Shown one piece after another: positions 35,736 to 44,941 of a stretch of 64,000 nucleotides of DNA. Below the pieces are notes generated by a model, which was not told the origin of the DNA, made no database searches, and saw only the letters and a program-made list of their open reading frames with translations. The position numbers were made by a program, and so were the translations under genes. Source of the DNA: Rhizobium sp. RU33A (GTDB lineage: Bacteria; Pseudomonadota; Alphaproteobacteria; Rhizobiales; Rhizobiaceae); the NCBI RefSeq assembly GCF_900156055.1, contig NZ_FTMQ01000003.1, positions 310,001 through 374,000 on the forward strand, written 5' to 3'. Each line of letters starts with the position of its first letter. Position 1 is the first letter of the stretch.

Positions 35736-36805
35736 AGGGCGAGCGTGCCCTTGTAGGTTACGCCATGAGCACCTTCTTCGCGGGCGATCATGCGGCCAAG
35801 ACGGGCAACGGTTTCACCTTCGGCCTCAAGCGCCTTCGTCACGTCTTCCACCTTGTCGGCGGAGACAACGACGATCATGCCGATGCCGCAGTTGAAGGTG
35901 CGCAGCATTTCGTTCTGGGCAACGCCGCCGGTCTTGGCGAGCCAGGAGAAGACGGCCGGAACCTGGAACGAGGAGAGATCGATCTCGGCAGCCAGATGCT
36001 TCGGCAGCACGCGCGGAATGTTTTCCGGGAAGCCGCCGCCGGTGATATGGGCGAGCGCCTTCAGCGCCTTGGTTTCCTTGATCGCCTTCAGAAGCGGCTT
36101 CACATAGATGCGGGTCGGGGTGAGCAGTGCTGCACCGAGCGACTGTCCTTCCGCGAAGGGCGCCGGCGCATCCCAGGCAAGGCCTGAGACTTCAACGATC
36201 TTGCGCACCAGCGAAAAGCCGTTGGAATGCACGCCCGAGGACGATAGGCCGAGGATCACGTCGCCTTCGGCGATGTCTCCAGCCGGCAGCAGCTCGCCGC
36301 GCTCGGCAGCACCTACGGCAAAGCCCGCGAGGTCGTAGTCGCCCTTGGAATACATGCCCGGCATTTCAGCGGTCTCACCGCCGATCAGCGCACAGCCTGC
36401 TTCGCGGCAGCCGGCAGCGATGCCCTGCACGATCGCTGCACCCTGGTCCGGGTCCAGCTTGCCGGTGGCGAAATAGTCGAGGAACAGAAGCGGCTCCGCA
36501 CCCTGGACTACGAGGTCGTTGACGCACATGGCGACGAGGTCGATACCGACGGTGTCGTGGATATTGGCGTCGATGGCGATCTTCAGCTTGGTGCCGACGC
36601 CGTCGTTGGCTGCGACCAGGATCGGATCCTTGAAGCCCGCGGCTTTGAGGTCGAACAAGCCGCCGAAGCCGCCGATCTCTCCATCCGCTCCCGGACGACG
36701 CGTCGACTTCACAGCCGGCTTGATCTTCTCGACCATCAGGTTGCCCGCGTCGATGTCGACGCCTGCATCGCTATAGGTCAACCCGTTCTTGCCAGCCTGG
36801 CTCAT
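35732..36805 (-). CDS. purM: Phosphoribosylformylglycinamidine cyclo-ligase PurM (AIR synthetase)
   Basis: PurM closes the imidazole ring of AIR using ATP. The start is ATG 36805 ([19 protein letters not shown]), with GGAGG upstream; the frame runs further to 36847 without family support. The 357-residue protein shows [32 protein letters not shown] (near residue 70), GGETAEMPG and [13 protein letters not shown], all standard. It is the first gene of purM-purN and divergent from the perM-hdaA-ppk-ppx series. Confidence 0.97.
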   Translation of the reverse strand: MSQAGKNGLTYSDAGVDIDAGNLMVEKIKPAVKSTRRPGADGEIGGFGGLFDLKAAGFKDPILVAANDGVGTKLKIAIDANIHDTVGIDLVAMCVNDLVVQGAEPLLFLDYFATGKLDPDQGAAIVQGIAAGCREAGCALIGGETAEMPGMYSKGDYDLAGFAVGAAERGELLPAGDIAEGDVILGLSSSGVHSNGFSLVRKIVEVSGLAWDAPAPFAEGQSLGAALLTPTRIYVKPLLKAIKETKALKALAHITGGGFPENIPRVLPKHLAAEIDLSSFQVPAVFSWLAKTGGVAQNEMLRTFNCGIGMIVVVSADKVEDVTKALEAEGETVARLGRMIAREEGAHGVTYKGTLAL

Positions 36806-37043
36806 GCCTGCCTCCGATCCTGCGAGAATTTGGGCTGGCCATGGCATGAAGAGCCCTCGGATGCAAGCTGCGAGCCGCAGAAGCCCACGATTTCCCGGGC
36901 ATTCTCGGTCAGGATGGTCTCATGTGATGACCGAAAACGCCGGAGTTCTTGACCAAGGCTTTGCCGGTAACCTATCTCCTAGTGCGGCACCGCAGCATGG
37001 CGGCCACGATTGGGCGCGGCGAAAACACGACACGGAGACGAAC

Positions 37044-38198
37044 ATGGCTCAATACATCAGTGCGATCGGCCTGCGCCGTCAGCTCTTTTTCTGGCTGGTG
37101 GCGCTCGCGATCTTCGTCGTATTCCTGATGCTGTTCTCGTCCGTCTTGCTGCCCTTCATTGCCGGCATGGCGCTTGCCTATTTCCTCGATCCCGTTGCCG
37201 ACCGGCTGGAGCGTATCGGCCTGAGCCGACTGATGGCGACGGTGGTCATCCTCGTCTCCTTCGTCGTCGTCTTCGTGCTCTCCCTGATGATCATCATTCC
37301 AGTGCTCGCCAGCCAGCTCAATGAATTCATCCAGCGCGTGCCGAGCTACATCACGCAGCTGCAGACCTTCATCGCGACCTCGAATGCGTCCTGGCTGCCG
37401 GATTGGGTCGATGGCCAGATGGGCACGATCCAGGAGAACTTCTCCCGTTATCTGAGCGAGGGGGTCGGCTTCCTTGGCACCCTCGTCGAGCAGATCTGGA
37501 ATTCCGGCAAGGCGCTGCTCGACATCGCTTCGCTTCTGGTCGTCACGCCGGTGGTTGCCTTCTACCTTCTGCTCGACTGGGACCGCATGATCGAGAAGGT
37601 CGATAGCTGGGTGCCGCGCAACCAGCTCGGCACGGTGCGCCATCTCGCGACCGAACTCGACAACACGATTGCGGGCTTCGTGCGCGGCCAGGGTTCGCTG
37701 TGCCTCATCCTCGGCATTTTTTACGCGATTGCGCTTTCGGCCGCCGGCCTGAATTTCGGCCTCCTGATCGGCTTCTTCACCGGCATGATCAGCTTCATCC
37801 CCTATGTCGGATCGACAGTCGGTCTGCTCCTGTCGCTCGGCGTGGCACTCGTGCAGTTCTGGCCAGATTTCATCTGGGTCGGCGTGATCGCCGGCATCTT
37901 CTTCCTCGGCCAGTTCATCGAGGGCAATATCCTGCAGCCCAAGCTGGTTGGCAAAAGCGTCGGGCTGCACCCGGTCTGGCTGATGTTCGCCCTCTTCGCC
38001 TTCGGCGCGCTCTTCGGCTTTGTCGGTGTTCTCGTGGCCGTGCCCGCGGCCGCAGCCGTCGGTGTGCTTGTCCGTTTCGCGATCTCGCGTTATCTTGACA
38101 GCGATCTCTATTACGGAAACTCGGTCGTCATCGCACCGCCTTCCCAGCCCGTTGGCGAGATCGCATCCCCAAGCTCCAGAGACGTGCCCGAGGCATGA
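37044..38198 (+). CDS. AI-2E family (PerM-type) transporter
   Basis: The 384-residue membrane protein starts at ATG 37044 with GGAGA just upstream; the frame open from 36789 overlaps purM and is rejected. It has about eight helices with the family layout: two pairs at the N-terminus (about 10-90), a soluble stretch (about 95-145), then a helical C-terminal part with FIPYVGSTVGLLLSL (about 252-266). Family members are putative exporters or Na/Li antiporters; the autoinducer role is not general. Its TGA directly abuts the hdaA ATG, a gene order conserved across alphaproteobacteria. Confidence 0.9.
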   Translation: MAQYISAIGLRRQLFFWLVALAIFVVFLMLFSSVLLPFIAGMALAYFLDPVADRLERIGLSRLMATVVILVSFVVVFVLSLMIIIPVLASQLNEFIQRVPSYITQLQTFIATSNASWLPDWVDGQMGTIQENFSRYLSEGVGFLGTLVEQIWNSGKALLDIASLLVVTPVVAFYLLLDWDRMIEKVDSWVPRNQLGTVRHLATELDNTIAGFVRGQGSLCLILGIFYAIALSAAGLNFGLLIGFFTGMISFIPYVGSTVGLLLSLGVALVQFWPDFIWVGVIAGIFFLGQFIEGNILQPKLVGKSVGLHPVWLMFALFAFGALFGFVGVLVAVPAAAAVGVLVRFAISRYLDSDLYYGNSVVIAPPSQPVGEIASPSSRDVPEA

Positions 38199-38912
38199 AT
38201 GACTGACGCCAAGATGGCTCCCGAAAAGCGTGGAGCAGCCGAACAATTGCCGCTCGCCTTCGAGCATGGTTCGGCGACTGGCCGTGACGACCTCCTGGTT
38301 TCCGAACGTATGGCCGCCGCCGTGTCGATCGTTGATGCCTGGCCGAACTGGCCGTCGCCGGTGGTGATTCTGACCGGGCCGGAAGGTTCGGGAAAATCCC
38401 ACCTTGCCCAGATTTTTCGCGACACCAGCGGCGCGACGGATATCGTGTTGCAAGCCGGGCAGGGCGCGTCCCAGGTCGCAGCCGCAGGTCCGGTGCTCTT
38501 CGAGGATGCCGACCGCGCCGGCTTCGACGAGGTCGAGCTCTTCCATGTCATCAATGCCGTGCGCCAGCACGGTACGACGCTGCTGATCACCTCGCGCAGC
38601 TTTCCGCCGTACTGGAACGTCGCGCTGCCGGATCTGAATTCGCGCCTGAAGGCGGCTACGGTCGTGGAAATCGGAGCGCCGGATGAGGACCTGCTCGGGC
38701 AACTGATCACCAAGCTGTTCGCCGACCGACAGCTTTACATCGATGACAAGATCGTCAGCTATATCGTCAGCCGCATGGAGCGTTCCTTTTCAGTTGCCCA
38801 GGTGATCGTCGATCGCATGGATAAGCTGGCACTCGCGCGCCGCGCAAAGATCAGCCGTAGTCTCGCCGCGGAGGTTCTCGAAACGCTGGAGGCGGCTGAC
38901 ACCTGCGAGTAG
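38199..38912 (+). CDS. hdaA: DnaA-regulatory AAA+ protein HdaA
   Basis: HdaA stimulates ATP hydrolysis by DnaA together with the sliding clamp, preventing re-initiation of replication. The 237-residue protein is DnaA-like in its AAA+ domain but lacks the DNA-binding domain IV. The N-terminal QLPLAFEH (about 16-23) resembles a clamp-binding motif, Walker A is GPEGSGKS (60-67), and VLFEDADRAG is the Walker B region. It starts directly after the perM stop and precedes ppk by about 60 bases. Confidence 0.92.
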   Translation: MTDAKMAPEKRGAAEQLPLAFEHGSATGRDDLLVSERMAAAVSIVDAWPNWPSPVVILTGPEGSGKSHLAQIFRDTSGATDIVLQAGQGASQVAAAGPVLFEDADRAGFDEVELFHVINAVRQHGTTLLITSRSFPPYWNVALPDLNSRLKAATVVEIGAPDEDLLGQLITKLFADRQLYIDDKIVSYIVSRMERSFSVAQVIVDRMDKLALARRAKISRSLAAEVLETLEAADTCE

Positions 38913-38973
38913 TCGTCACAGATCTGTCGTCAAACTGTTATAATCGGCACCAACGATAACCAAGGGGCGAATC

Positions 38974-41166
38974 ATGGACAGCGCAGTACACGGCACGGAT
39001 GGCGAAACCGGTGCGGAGGTGGCGCCGGCCGAGGACCTGCTGACCAGCCCGCTGCGCTTCATCAACCGCGAATTCTCCTGGCTACAGTTTAACCGGCGTG
39101 TTCTCGAGGAAACCCTCAACACCGCCCATCCACTGCTTGAACGTATTCGCTTCCTGTCGATCTCTGCGGCAAACCTCGACGAGTTCTTCATGGTCCGCGT
39201 CGCCGGTCTCGAAGGGCAGGTGCGTCAGGGCATCGTCATAAAGAGCCCCGACGGCAAGACGCCGGCCGAGCAGCTCGATGACATCCTGAAGGAAATCGAC
39301 AATCTGCAAATGGAGCAGCAAGCCTCGCTTGCCGTCCTGCAGCAGTACCTGGCCCAGGAAGAAATCCTGGTCGTCCGCCCTGCGGCCCTGTCTGAAGCGG
39401 ATCGGAGCTGGCTCGAGACCACTTTCGAGGAATCGATCTTCCCCGTCCTGACGCCCCTGTCCATCGATCCGGCGCATCCGTTCCCTTTCATCCCCAATCT
39501 CGGCTTCTCCATGGGCCTGCAGCTCTGCTCGAGCCGCACCGGCGAGCCGATGACGGCATTGCTGCGTCTGCCGCCGACGCTCGACCGCTTCATCCGTCTG
39601 CCGGACGAGGGCGTCACCATCCGCTACATCACGCTCGAGGACATGGTCGGGCTGTTCATCAACCGGCTCTACCCGGGTTATGAAGTCAAGGGTTTCGGCA
39701 CCTTCCGCATTATCCGCGACAGCGATATCGAGGTTGAGGAAGAGGCGGAGGATCTTGTCCGGTTCTTCGAGACGGCGCTGAAGCGTCGCCGTCGCGGCTC
39801 CGTAATCCGTATCGAGATCGACTCGGAGATGCCTGTCGCGCTGCGGCAGTTCGTCGTTCACGAACTCGGTGTTGCCGACAATCGCGTTGCCGTTCTCCCC
39901 GGCCTGCTCGCGCTCAACACGATCTCTGAAATCACCAAGGCACCGCGCGACGACCTGCGTTTTGAGCAGTACAACGCCCGTTTCCCCGAGCGAGTCCGCG
40001 AACATGCCGGAGACTGTCTGGCGGCGATCCGCGAGAAGGACATGATCGTCCATCATCCCTATGAGAGCTTCGATGTCGTGGTGCAGTTCCTGCTGCAGGC
40101 CGCACGCGACCCGGATGTTCTCGCGATCAAGCAGACGCTCTACCGCACCTCGAATGACAGTCCGATCGTGCGAGCCTTGATCGATGCCGCCGATGCGGGC
40201 AAGTCGGTGACGGCGCTCGTCGAGCTGAAGGCCCGCTTCGATGAGGAAGCCAATATCCGTTGGGCGCGAGATCTGGAGCGTGCCGGCGTGCAGGTCGTCT
40301 TCGGCTTCATCGAACTTAAGACCCATGCCAAGATGTCGATGGTCGTGCGTCGCGAAGACGGCAAGCTCCGGACATACTGCCATCTGGGCACGGGCAATTA
40401 TCACCCGATCACGGCGAAGATCTACACCGACCTGTCCTTCTTCACCTGCAATCCGAAGATTGCCCATGACATGGCAAATGTCTTCAACTTCATCACCGGC
40501 TACGGCGAACCGGAAGAAGGCATGAAGCTTGCCGTCTCGCCCTACACGTTGCGTCCACGGATTCTCAAGCACATCCACGAGGAGATCGCGCACGCTAAGG
40601 CGGGTCGGCCGGCCCAGATCTGGATGAAGATGAACTCGCTGGTCGACCCCGAGATCATCGACGCGCTTTATGCAGCAAGCGGCGCAGGCGTCGAGATCGA
40701 TCTGGTTATCCGTGGCATCTGCTGCCTGCGGCCTCGCGTGCCTGGTCTCTCAGACAACATCCGGGTCAAGTCGATCATAGGCCGCTTCCTCGAGCACAGC
40801 CGCATCTTCTGCTTCGGCAATGGTCATCGGCTGCCGTCGGAAAAGGCGCTGGTCTATATCGGCTCCGCCGACATGATGCCGCGCAATCTCGATCGCCGTG
40901 TCGAGACCCTGGTGCCGCTCATCAACCCCACTGTGCATGAGCAGGTCCTGTCCCAGATCATGCTGGGCAACCTGATTGACAACCAGCAGAGCTACGAGAT
41001 ATTGGCCGATGGAACGTCACGCCGCATCGAGGTGCGACAGGGTGAGGAACCTTTCAACGCCCAGCACTATTTCATGACCAATCCGAGCCTGTCTGGCCGC
41101 GGAGAAGCTTTGAAGTCGAGTGCACCGAAACTGATCGCCGGCCTGATTTCCGGCAGGAAACGATAA
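38974..41166 (+). CDS. ppk: Polyphosphate kinase Ppk1
   Basis: Ppk1 polymerises the gamma phosphate of ATP into inorganic polyphosphate. The 730-residue protein starts [11 protein letters not shown] at 38974 (GGGGCGAA upstream) and shows [18 protein letters not shown] (about 29-46), the catalytic histidine regions [11 protein letters not shown] (near 450) and [12 protein letters not shown] (near 605), and [11 protein letters not shown]. All conserved segments are present and length is normal. It forms a pair with ppx 12 bases downstream. Confidence 0.97.
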   Translation: MDSAVHGTDGETGAEVAPAEDLLTSPLRFINREFSWLQFNRRVLEETLNTAHPLLERIRFLSISAANLDEFFMVRVAGLEGQVRQGIVIKSPDGKTPAEQLDDILKEIDNLQMEQQASLAVLQQYLAQEEILVVRPAALSEADRSWLETTFEESIFPVLTPLSIDPAHPFPFIPNLGFSMGLQLCSSRTGEPMTALLRLPPTLDRFIRLPDEGVTIRYITLEDMVGLFINRLYPGYEVKGFGTFRIIRDSDIEVEEEAEDLVRFFETALKRRRRGSVIRIEIDSEMPVALRQFVVHELGVADNRVAVLPGLLALNTISEITKAPRDDLRFEQYNARFPERVREHAGDCLAAIREKDMIVHHPYESFDVVVQFLLQAARDPDVLAIKQTLYRTSNDSPIVRALIDAADAGKSVTALVELKARFDEEANIRWARDLERAGVQVVFGFIELKTHAKMSMVVRREDGKLRTYCHLGTGNYHPITAKIYTDLSFFTCNPKIAHDMANVFNFITGYGEPEEGMKLAVSPYTLRPRILKHIHEEIAHAKAGRPAQIWMKMNSLVDPEIIDALYAASGAGVEIDLVIRGICCLRPRVPGLSDNIRVKSIIGRFLEHSRIFCFGNGHRLPSEKALVYIGSADMMPRNLDRRVETLVPLINPTVHEQVLSQIMLGNLIDNQQSYEILADGTSRRIEVRQGEEPFNAQHYFMTNPSLSGRGEALKSSAPKLIAGLISGRKR

Positions 41167-41178
41167 CACTGGTACCTC

Positions 41179-42699
41179 ATGACAAGATCTGAAGCGCAGG
41201 GGCGCCTTCCCGGTATCGCCCCTGTCTCCGTTGTCGATATCGGCTCCAACTCGATCCGTCTGGTGATCTATGAGGGGCTGGCGCGCGCGCCGACGGTTCT
41301 CTTCAACGAGAAGGTTCTCTGCGGCCTCGGCAAGGGCGTCGCCACGACCGGCCGCATGGACGAGGGTGGTGTGGAGCGGGCGCTGTCGGCACTCTGCCGC
41401 TTCCGTGCGCTGTCCAACCAGGCCCAGGCAACGCGGATGTATGTGCTCGCCACCGCTGCCGCGCGTGAAGCCTCCAACGGTCCTGATTTTATCGCGCGCG
41501 CAGAAGAGATCCTCGGGCACGAGATCCTGGTGCTGACGGGCGAAGAGGAAGCGAAATACTCCGCTCTCGGCGTTGTCAGCGGCTTCCACGACGTGGACGG
41601 AATTGCAGGTGACCTCGGCGGCGGTTCGCTTGAACTCATCGATATCCACGGCAAGGAATTCGGCAAGGGCATCACCCTGCCGCTGGGCGGCTTGCGCCTG
41701 TCTGAGTCGGTCGAAGGATCCCTGCCGAAGGCCCGTGCGCTCGCCAAAAAGCTCGTCGGCGACGTCTCGTTCCTCAAAAAGGGACAGGGGCGAACTTTCT
41801 ATGCGGTCGGTGGCACCTGGCGCAACATCGCCAAGCTGCACATGGAAATCCGCAAATATCCGCTGCACATGATGCAGGGTTATGAACTGCCCTATGACGA
41901 GATCGCCTTCTTCCTGGAGGAAGTCATCTCCGGCGCCAACAGTCGCGATCCCGCCTGGTCGACGATTTCCAAGAGCCGCCGCAACCTGATCCCCTTTGGT
42001 GCTGCCGCCATGCGCGAAGTGATCGAGGTGATGAAGCCGAAGAGTATCTGCTTCTCGGCGCAAGGGGTGCGCGAAGGATATCTCTATTCGCTACTCCTCG
42101 ATGAAGAACAGGCGCTCGATCCGCTGATCGAGGCCGCCGACGAACTCGCCATCCTGCGCGCCCGCTCGCCAGAACATGCCCGTGAGCTCGCCGACTGGAC
42201 GGGCCGGATGATGCCCTTCTTCGACATCCAGGAAACAGAAGAGGAAAGCCGCTATCGCCAGGCCGCCTGCCTGCTCGCTGATATCAGTTGGCGCGCCCAT
42301 CCCGATTATCGCGGGCTGCAGGCGCTGAACGTGATTGCCCACTCCTCCTTCGTCGGCATCACCCATCCGGGCCGCGCCTTCATTGCGCTCACCAACTACT
42401 ACCGCTTCGAAGGCCTGCATGACGACGGCCAGACCGGGCCGCTCGCGGCCATCGCCACCGAGCGTCTGCTGGATAGGGCAAAGCTCGTCGGCGGCATGCT
42501 GCGCGTCGTCTATCTCTTCTCGGCCTCGATGCCCGGCGTCGTCAACAACCTGACCTTCCGGCGTTCGGGCAGCCCTGAGCTCGACCTCGAATTCGTTGTC
42601 CCGAAGTCCTACCAGGACTTTGCCGGCGAGCGGCTCGACGGGCGCCTGATGCAGCTGTCGAAGCTGACCGGCAAACGGCTGGCATTCGTGTTCGAATAG
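41179..42699 (+). CDS. ppx: Exopolyphosphatase / pppGpp phosphohydrolase family (Ppx)
   Basis: Ppx removes terminal phosphates from polyphosphate, opposing Ppk. The 506-residue protein has the ASKHA-fold phosphate loop VVDIGSNSIRLVIYEG (about 16-31), the second loop AGDLGGGSLELIDI (about 149-162), and ATAAAREASNGPDFI, and a helical C-terminal domain (about 315-500) of the longer alphaproteobacterial form. It follows ppk closely, so synthesis and breakdown are co-expressed. In many relatives rnd follows directly; here rnd is 6.4 kb further on. Confidence 0.94.
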   Translation: MTRSEAQGRLPGIAPVSVVDIGSNSIRLVIYEGLARAPTVLFNEKVLCGLGKGVATTGRMDEGGVERALSALCRFRALSNQAQATRMYVLATAAAREASNGPDFIARAEEILGHEILVLTGEEEAKYSALGVVSGFHDVDGIAGDLGGGSLELIDIHGKEFGKGITLPLGGLRLSESVEGSLPKARALAKKLVGDVSFLKKGQGRTFYAVGGTWRNIAKLHMEIRKYPLHMMQGYELPYDEIAFFLEEVISGANSRDPAWSTISKSRRNLIPFGAAAMREVIEVMKPKSICFSAQGVREGYLYSLLLDEEQALDPLIEAADELAILRARSPEHARELADWTGRMMPFFDIQETEEESRYRQAACLLADISWRAHPDYRGLQALNVIAHSSFVGITHPGRAFIALTNYYRFEGLHDDGQTGPLAAIATERLLDRAKLVGGMLRVVYLFSASMPGVVNNLTFRRSGSPELDLEFVVPKSYQDFAGERLDGRLMQLSKLTGKRLAFVFE

Positions 42700-42824
42700 G
42701 GGCGCTAGCTCACTCCTATCCACCCATCTCTCGCTTGGGCACTGGCATCGTGATGGCGATTGCCCGCGTCTGAGGGACGGGCTACAAATCTCCTCGATCT
42801 GCAGCCTTGATTGGAGAGGGTGTC

Positions 42825-43358
42825 ATGGCGTCCAGCAGCAATTCCAAACAAAGACTACTGCCCGCAGCGATCCGTAGACCGATGCTCGCCTTGGCGCTGG
42901 CCACATCGCCGTCGATCTTTCTTGTGGCTTACGTCAACGCCGAAGAGGCGCGTCGATGGATGGGAGAGGCTCAGGAGGGTGGCGCCGTGCTGCTTTACGG
43001 CCTGCCGCAGACCGACGATGTGCCGGTGAGCTTCCGCTGTGAACTGCCGGCACGCGAGTTCATCATGACGCTCTCGCTGGATCCGAATTTCGAACCGAAG
43101 ACCGGCGCGGTGAAGCTGACGGTGAACGCGCCGCCTGCCGCCGATCAATTGGTCGTCGATGCAGAGATCCAGTTTCTGGAAGAGATGGAGCTGACATTCC
43201 TCGAAGCGCGCCCGGCCTTCGATGCCGCCATTGCCCGGATGCTGAAGCAGGGAACAGAACTGAAGTTCACCATAAACGAGAAGACCTTTGCCTATCCGCT
43301 GACCGGGGCGGCTGAAGCCATGGGACCAATCGAGGCGGCCTGCGCCAAGCCGACCTGA
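42825..43358 (+). CDS. Exported protein of unknown function
   Basis: The start is taken at ATG 42825, preceded by GGAGAGGG; the frame opens 18 bases earlier with a TTG. The 177-residue product has a basic start, a hydrophobic segment (about 21-38) that reads as a signal peptide or anchor, and a soluble domain with two cysteines (in SFRCELP and at the C-terminus in EAACAK) that could pair in the periplasm. The composition (LSLDPNFEPKTGAVKLTV) suggests a beta-rich fold. I do not recognise the family. It stands alone, ended by a strong bidirectional terminator. Confidence 0.7.
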   Translation: MASSSNSKQRLLPAAIRRPMLALALATSPSIFLVAYVNAEEARRWMGEAQEGGAVLLYGLPQTDDVPVSFRCELPAREFIMTLSLDPNFEPKTGAVKLTVNAPPAADQLVVDAEIQFLEEMELTFLEARPAFDAAIARMLKQGTELKFTINEKTFAYPLTGAAEAMGPIEAACAKPT

Positions 43359-43383
43359 CGATCACGCGGTCTTAGAGTCGATA

Positions 43384-43415
43384 AAAGGCGCAGGATCCTA
43401 AGACCCTGCGCCTTT
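43384..43415. terminator. Bidirectional terminator
   Basis: AAAGGCGCAGG (43384-43394) and CCTGCGCCTTT (43405-43415) are exact reverse complements with a ten-base loop, between the convergent exported-protein and phytase-like genes; T-rich sequence follows on both sides. Confidence 0.8.
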
Positions 43416-43474
43416 CTCTTTGATGGTCCCGGCCAAATACCTTTCGGTGCCCGAGCCGGAGATCTTGAGGTCGC

Positions 43475-44833
43475 TTATTTCGCGCCGAGGAAATCGCCTA
43501 CTTCGAGCAGAACGAACTCGTTGTCGTCGGCCTTGTCGAGGGCACGACCGGCCGAGAAGGGCAGGTTGTTGTCATTGCCGACAATGATGTGGGTCGGATC
43601 GACCACATCGACATTTTCGATGGTGACGAAAGGCATGTCGTAGAAGCCTTCGCCGCCGCCCTGGCGCTTCTTGTTGTCGGGGTCTTCGATCTTCATCAGG
43701 TCGATGTAACCGATCTTGCGCACGGCCTTGCCGGCATTCTCGTCCGTCATCTCGATCTTGTAGATGCGCTTGTGCTTGGCCGGAACGGCAAAGCAGTCGG
43801 CAGCCGGCGCCTTCGGATCGGCACAGGCCTTTTCAACCACACCCGCACCGTTGTCGCGCTCGATCACCAGGGCCGTGGTCTCGTCGATCATGTTGAAATC
43901 GCCGATCGCCTCGCCACCTTCGGACAGCGGATAGAGCCAGGTCTTGCCCGTCCAGGACTTGGAGGCGGCGTCGAGCTCGATGATGCGCAGCGCCGTCAGG
44001 CCGTCGGCCTTTTCAACGGAACCGTCTTCCATGTAGAGCGGGCCTTCAAGCATGCCATAGAGCTTCGTGCCGTCCTTCGACATGGCCAAGCCCTCGTAGC
44101 CGCCGGAGCGCTTCAGGTTGAAGACGGGCATCTTGGCCGTCGGATTTGCCGGAACGACCAGCGTCGGATTATCAGGCGATTTCACTTCGATCTCGCCGGC
44201 CTTTGTGGCGATGACGTCGGACAGCACTCCCTCGGACGAGAACTTCAGCATGTAGGGGCCGAGCTCTTCGCCAACCCAGAAACCGTCAGCCACCGGCTGG
44301 ATGGATTCGACGTCGAAGTCGGCGCCGGTGAGGTAACGCTTCGCCGAGCCTTCCATGGCGATCGGGAAGGGGGTCTTCTTGTCGGGATCGGTCAGAAACA
44401 GGGTCTTTTCAACCTTAACCGCGCCGGCATCCCAATCGAAAGTCAGGTGATGCAGCATCAGCATCGCGTCTGTCGAGTTGCTCTTGGAGCCGAAGCCGTT
44501 GTCGGACAGGCTCCAGAACGTACCGTCTTCCATGGCCTTGATACCGGAGAAACCCTGCAGCGGCTGGCCGTCGAAGGGCAGCGAAAGGCCTGTCAGGCGC
44601 ACGCCGTCCTTGCCGGGTACGCTGCCGAGCGCATCCGCACGCTTGCGGTCTGCGGTCGAGAACTTGCCGGAGGTCTTGAGATAGTCGGGCGCATCGGCAG
44701 GTGCGGCGATGATCGTGTTCGCCGGCAGGATCGCGTGATTGACGAGCTTGGCCGGGAAGGCCTTCTCCTCGGCCGAGGCCTGGGAGACGAAGAGGATGAA
44801 GAGGGCGGCAGACGTCAAAAGGGATTTGGTCAT
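43475..44833 (-). CDS. Exported esterase-like/phytase-like beta-propeller protein
   Basis: The start is ATG 44833 with AAGGTGA upstream; a longer frame exists but would precede the signal peptide. The 452-residue product has a signal peptide (1-21, cut after SQASA), then a propeller domain with GLSLPFDGQPLQGFSGI, GTFWSLSDNGFGSK, GFWVGEELGPYMLKF and SGGYEGLAMSKDGTKLYGMLEGP, the set of motifs of the esterase-like phytase family. Acidic DNGF and GEELGP loops are likely calcium or substrate sites. A role in hydrolysing phosphate esters in the periplasm is possible but unproved in this family. Confidence 0.82.
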   Translation of the reverse strand: MTKSLLTSAALFILFVSQASAEEKAFPAKLVNHAILPANTIIAAPADAPDYLKTSGKFSTADRKRADALGSVPGKDGVRLTGLSLPFDGQPLQGFSGIKAMEDGTFWSLSDNGFGSKSNSTDAMLMLHHLTFDWDAGAVKVEKTLFLTDPDKKTPFPIAMEGSAKRYLTGADFDVESIQPVADGFWVGEELGPYMLKFSSEGVLSDVIATKAGEIEVKSPDNPTLVVPANPTAKMPVFNLKRSGGYEGLAMSKDGTKLYGMLEGPLYMEDGSVEKADGLTALRIIELDAASKSWTGKTWLYPLSEGGEAIGDFNMIDETTALVIERDNGAGVVEKACADPKAPAADCFAVPAKHKRIYKIEMTDENAGKAVRKIGYIDLMKIEDPDNKKRQGGGEGFYDMPFVTIENVDVVDPTHIIVGNDNNLPFSAGRALDKADDNEFVLLEVGDFLGAK

Positions 44834-44941
44834 AGCGTCACCTTGTTGGAAGGGAGGAAACGCCGCTGTCCTTAAGGAGCCTTCATGTCGCACCGATTGC
44901 CGTTGGGTGAAGTTTCAGTGACGCCACCCGTTACCCACAGG

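Noticed and set aside
36972-38702. 576-codon minus-strand frame antisense to perM and hdaA
   Set aside because: His/Asp/Gln-rich, without motif, and opposite two well-supported genes.
39082-40593. Long minus-strand open frame antisense to ppk
   Set aside because: It mirrors the codon pattern of the intact ppk gene, shows no family motif and is typical of GC-rich coding DNA.
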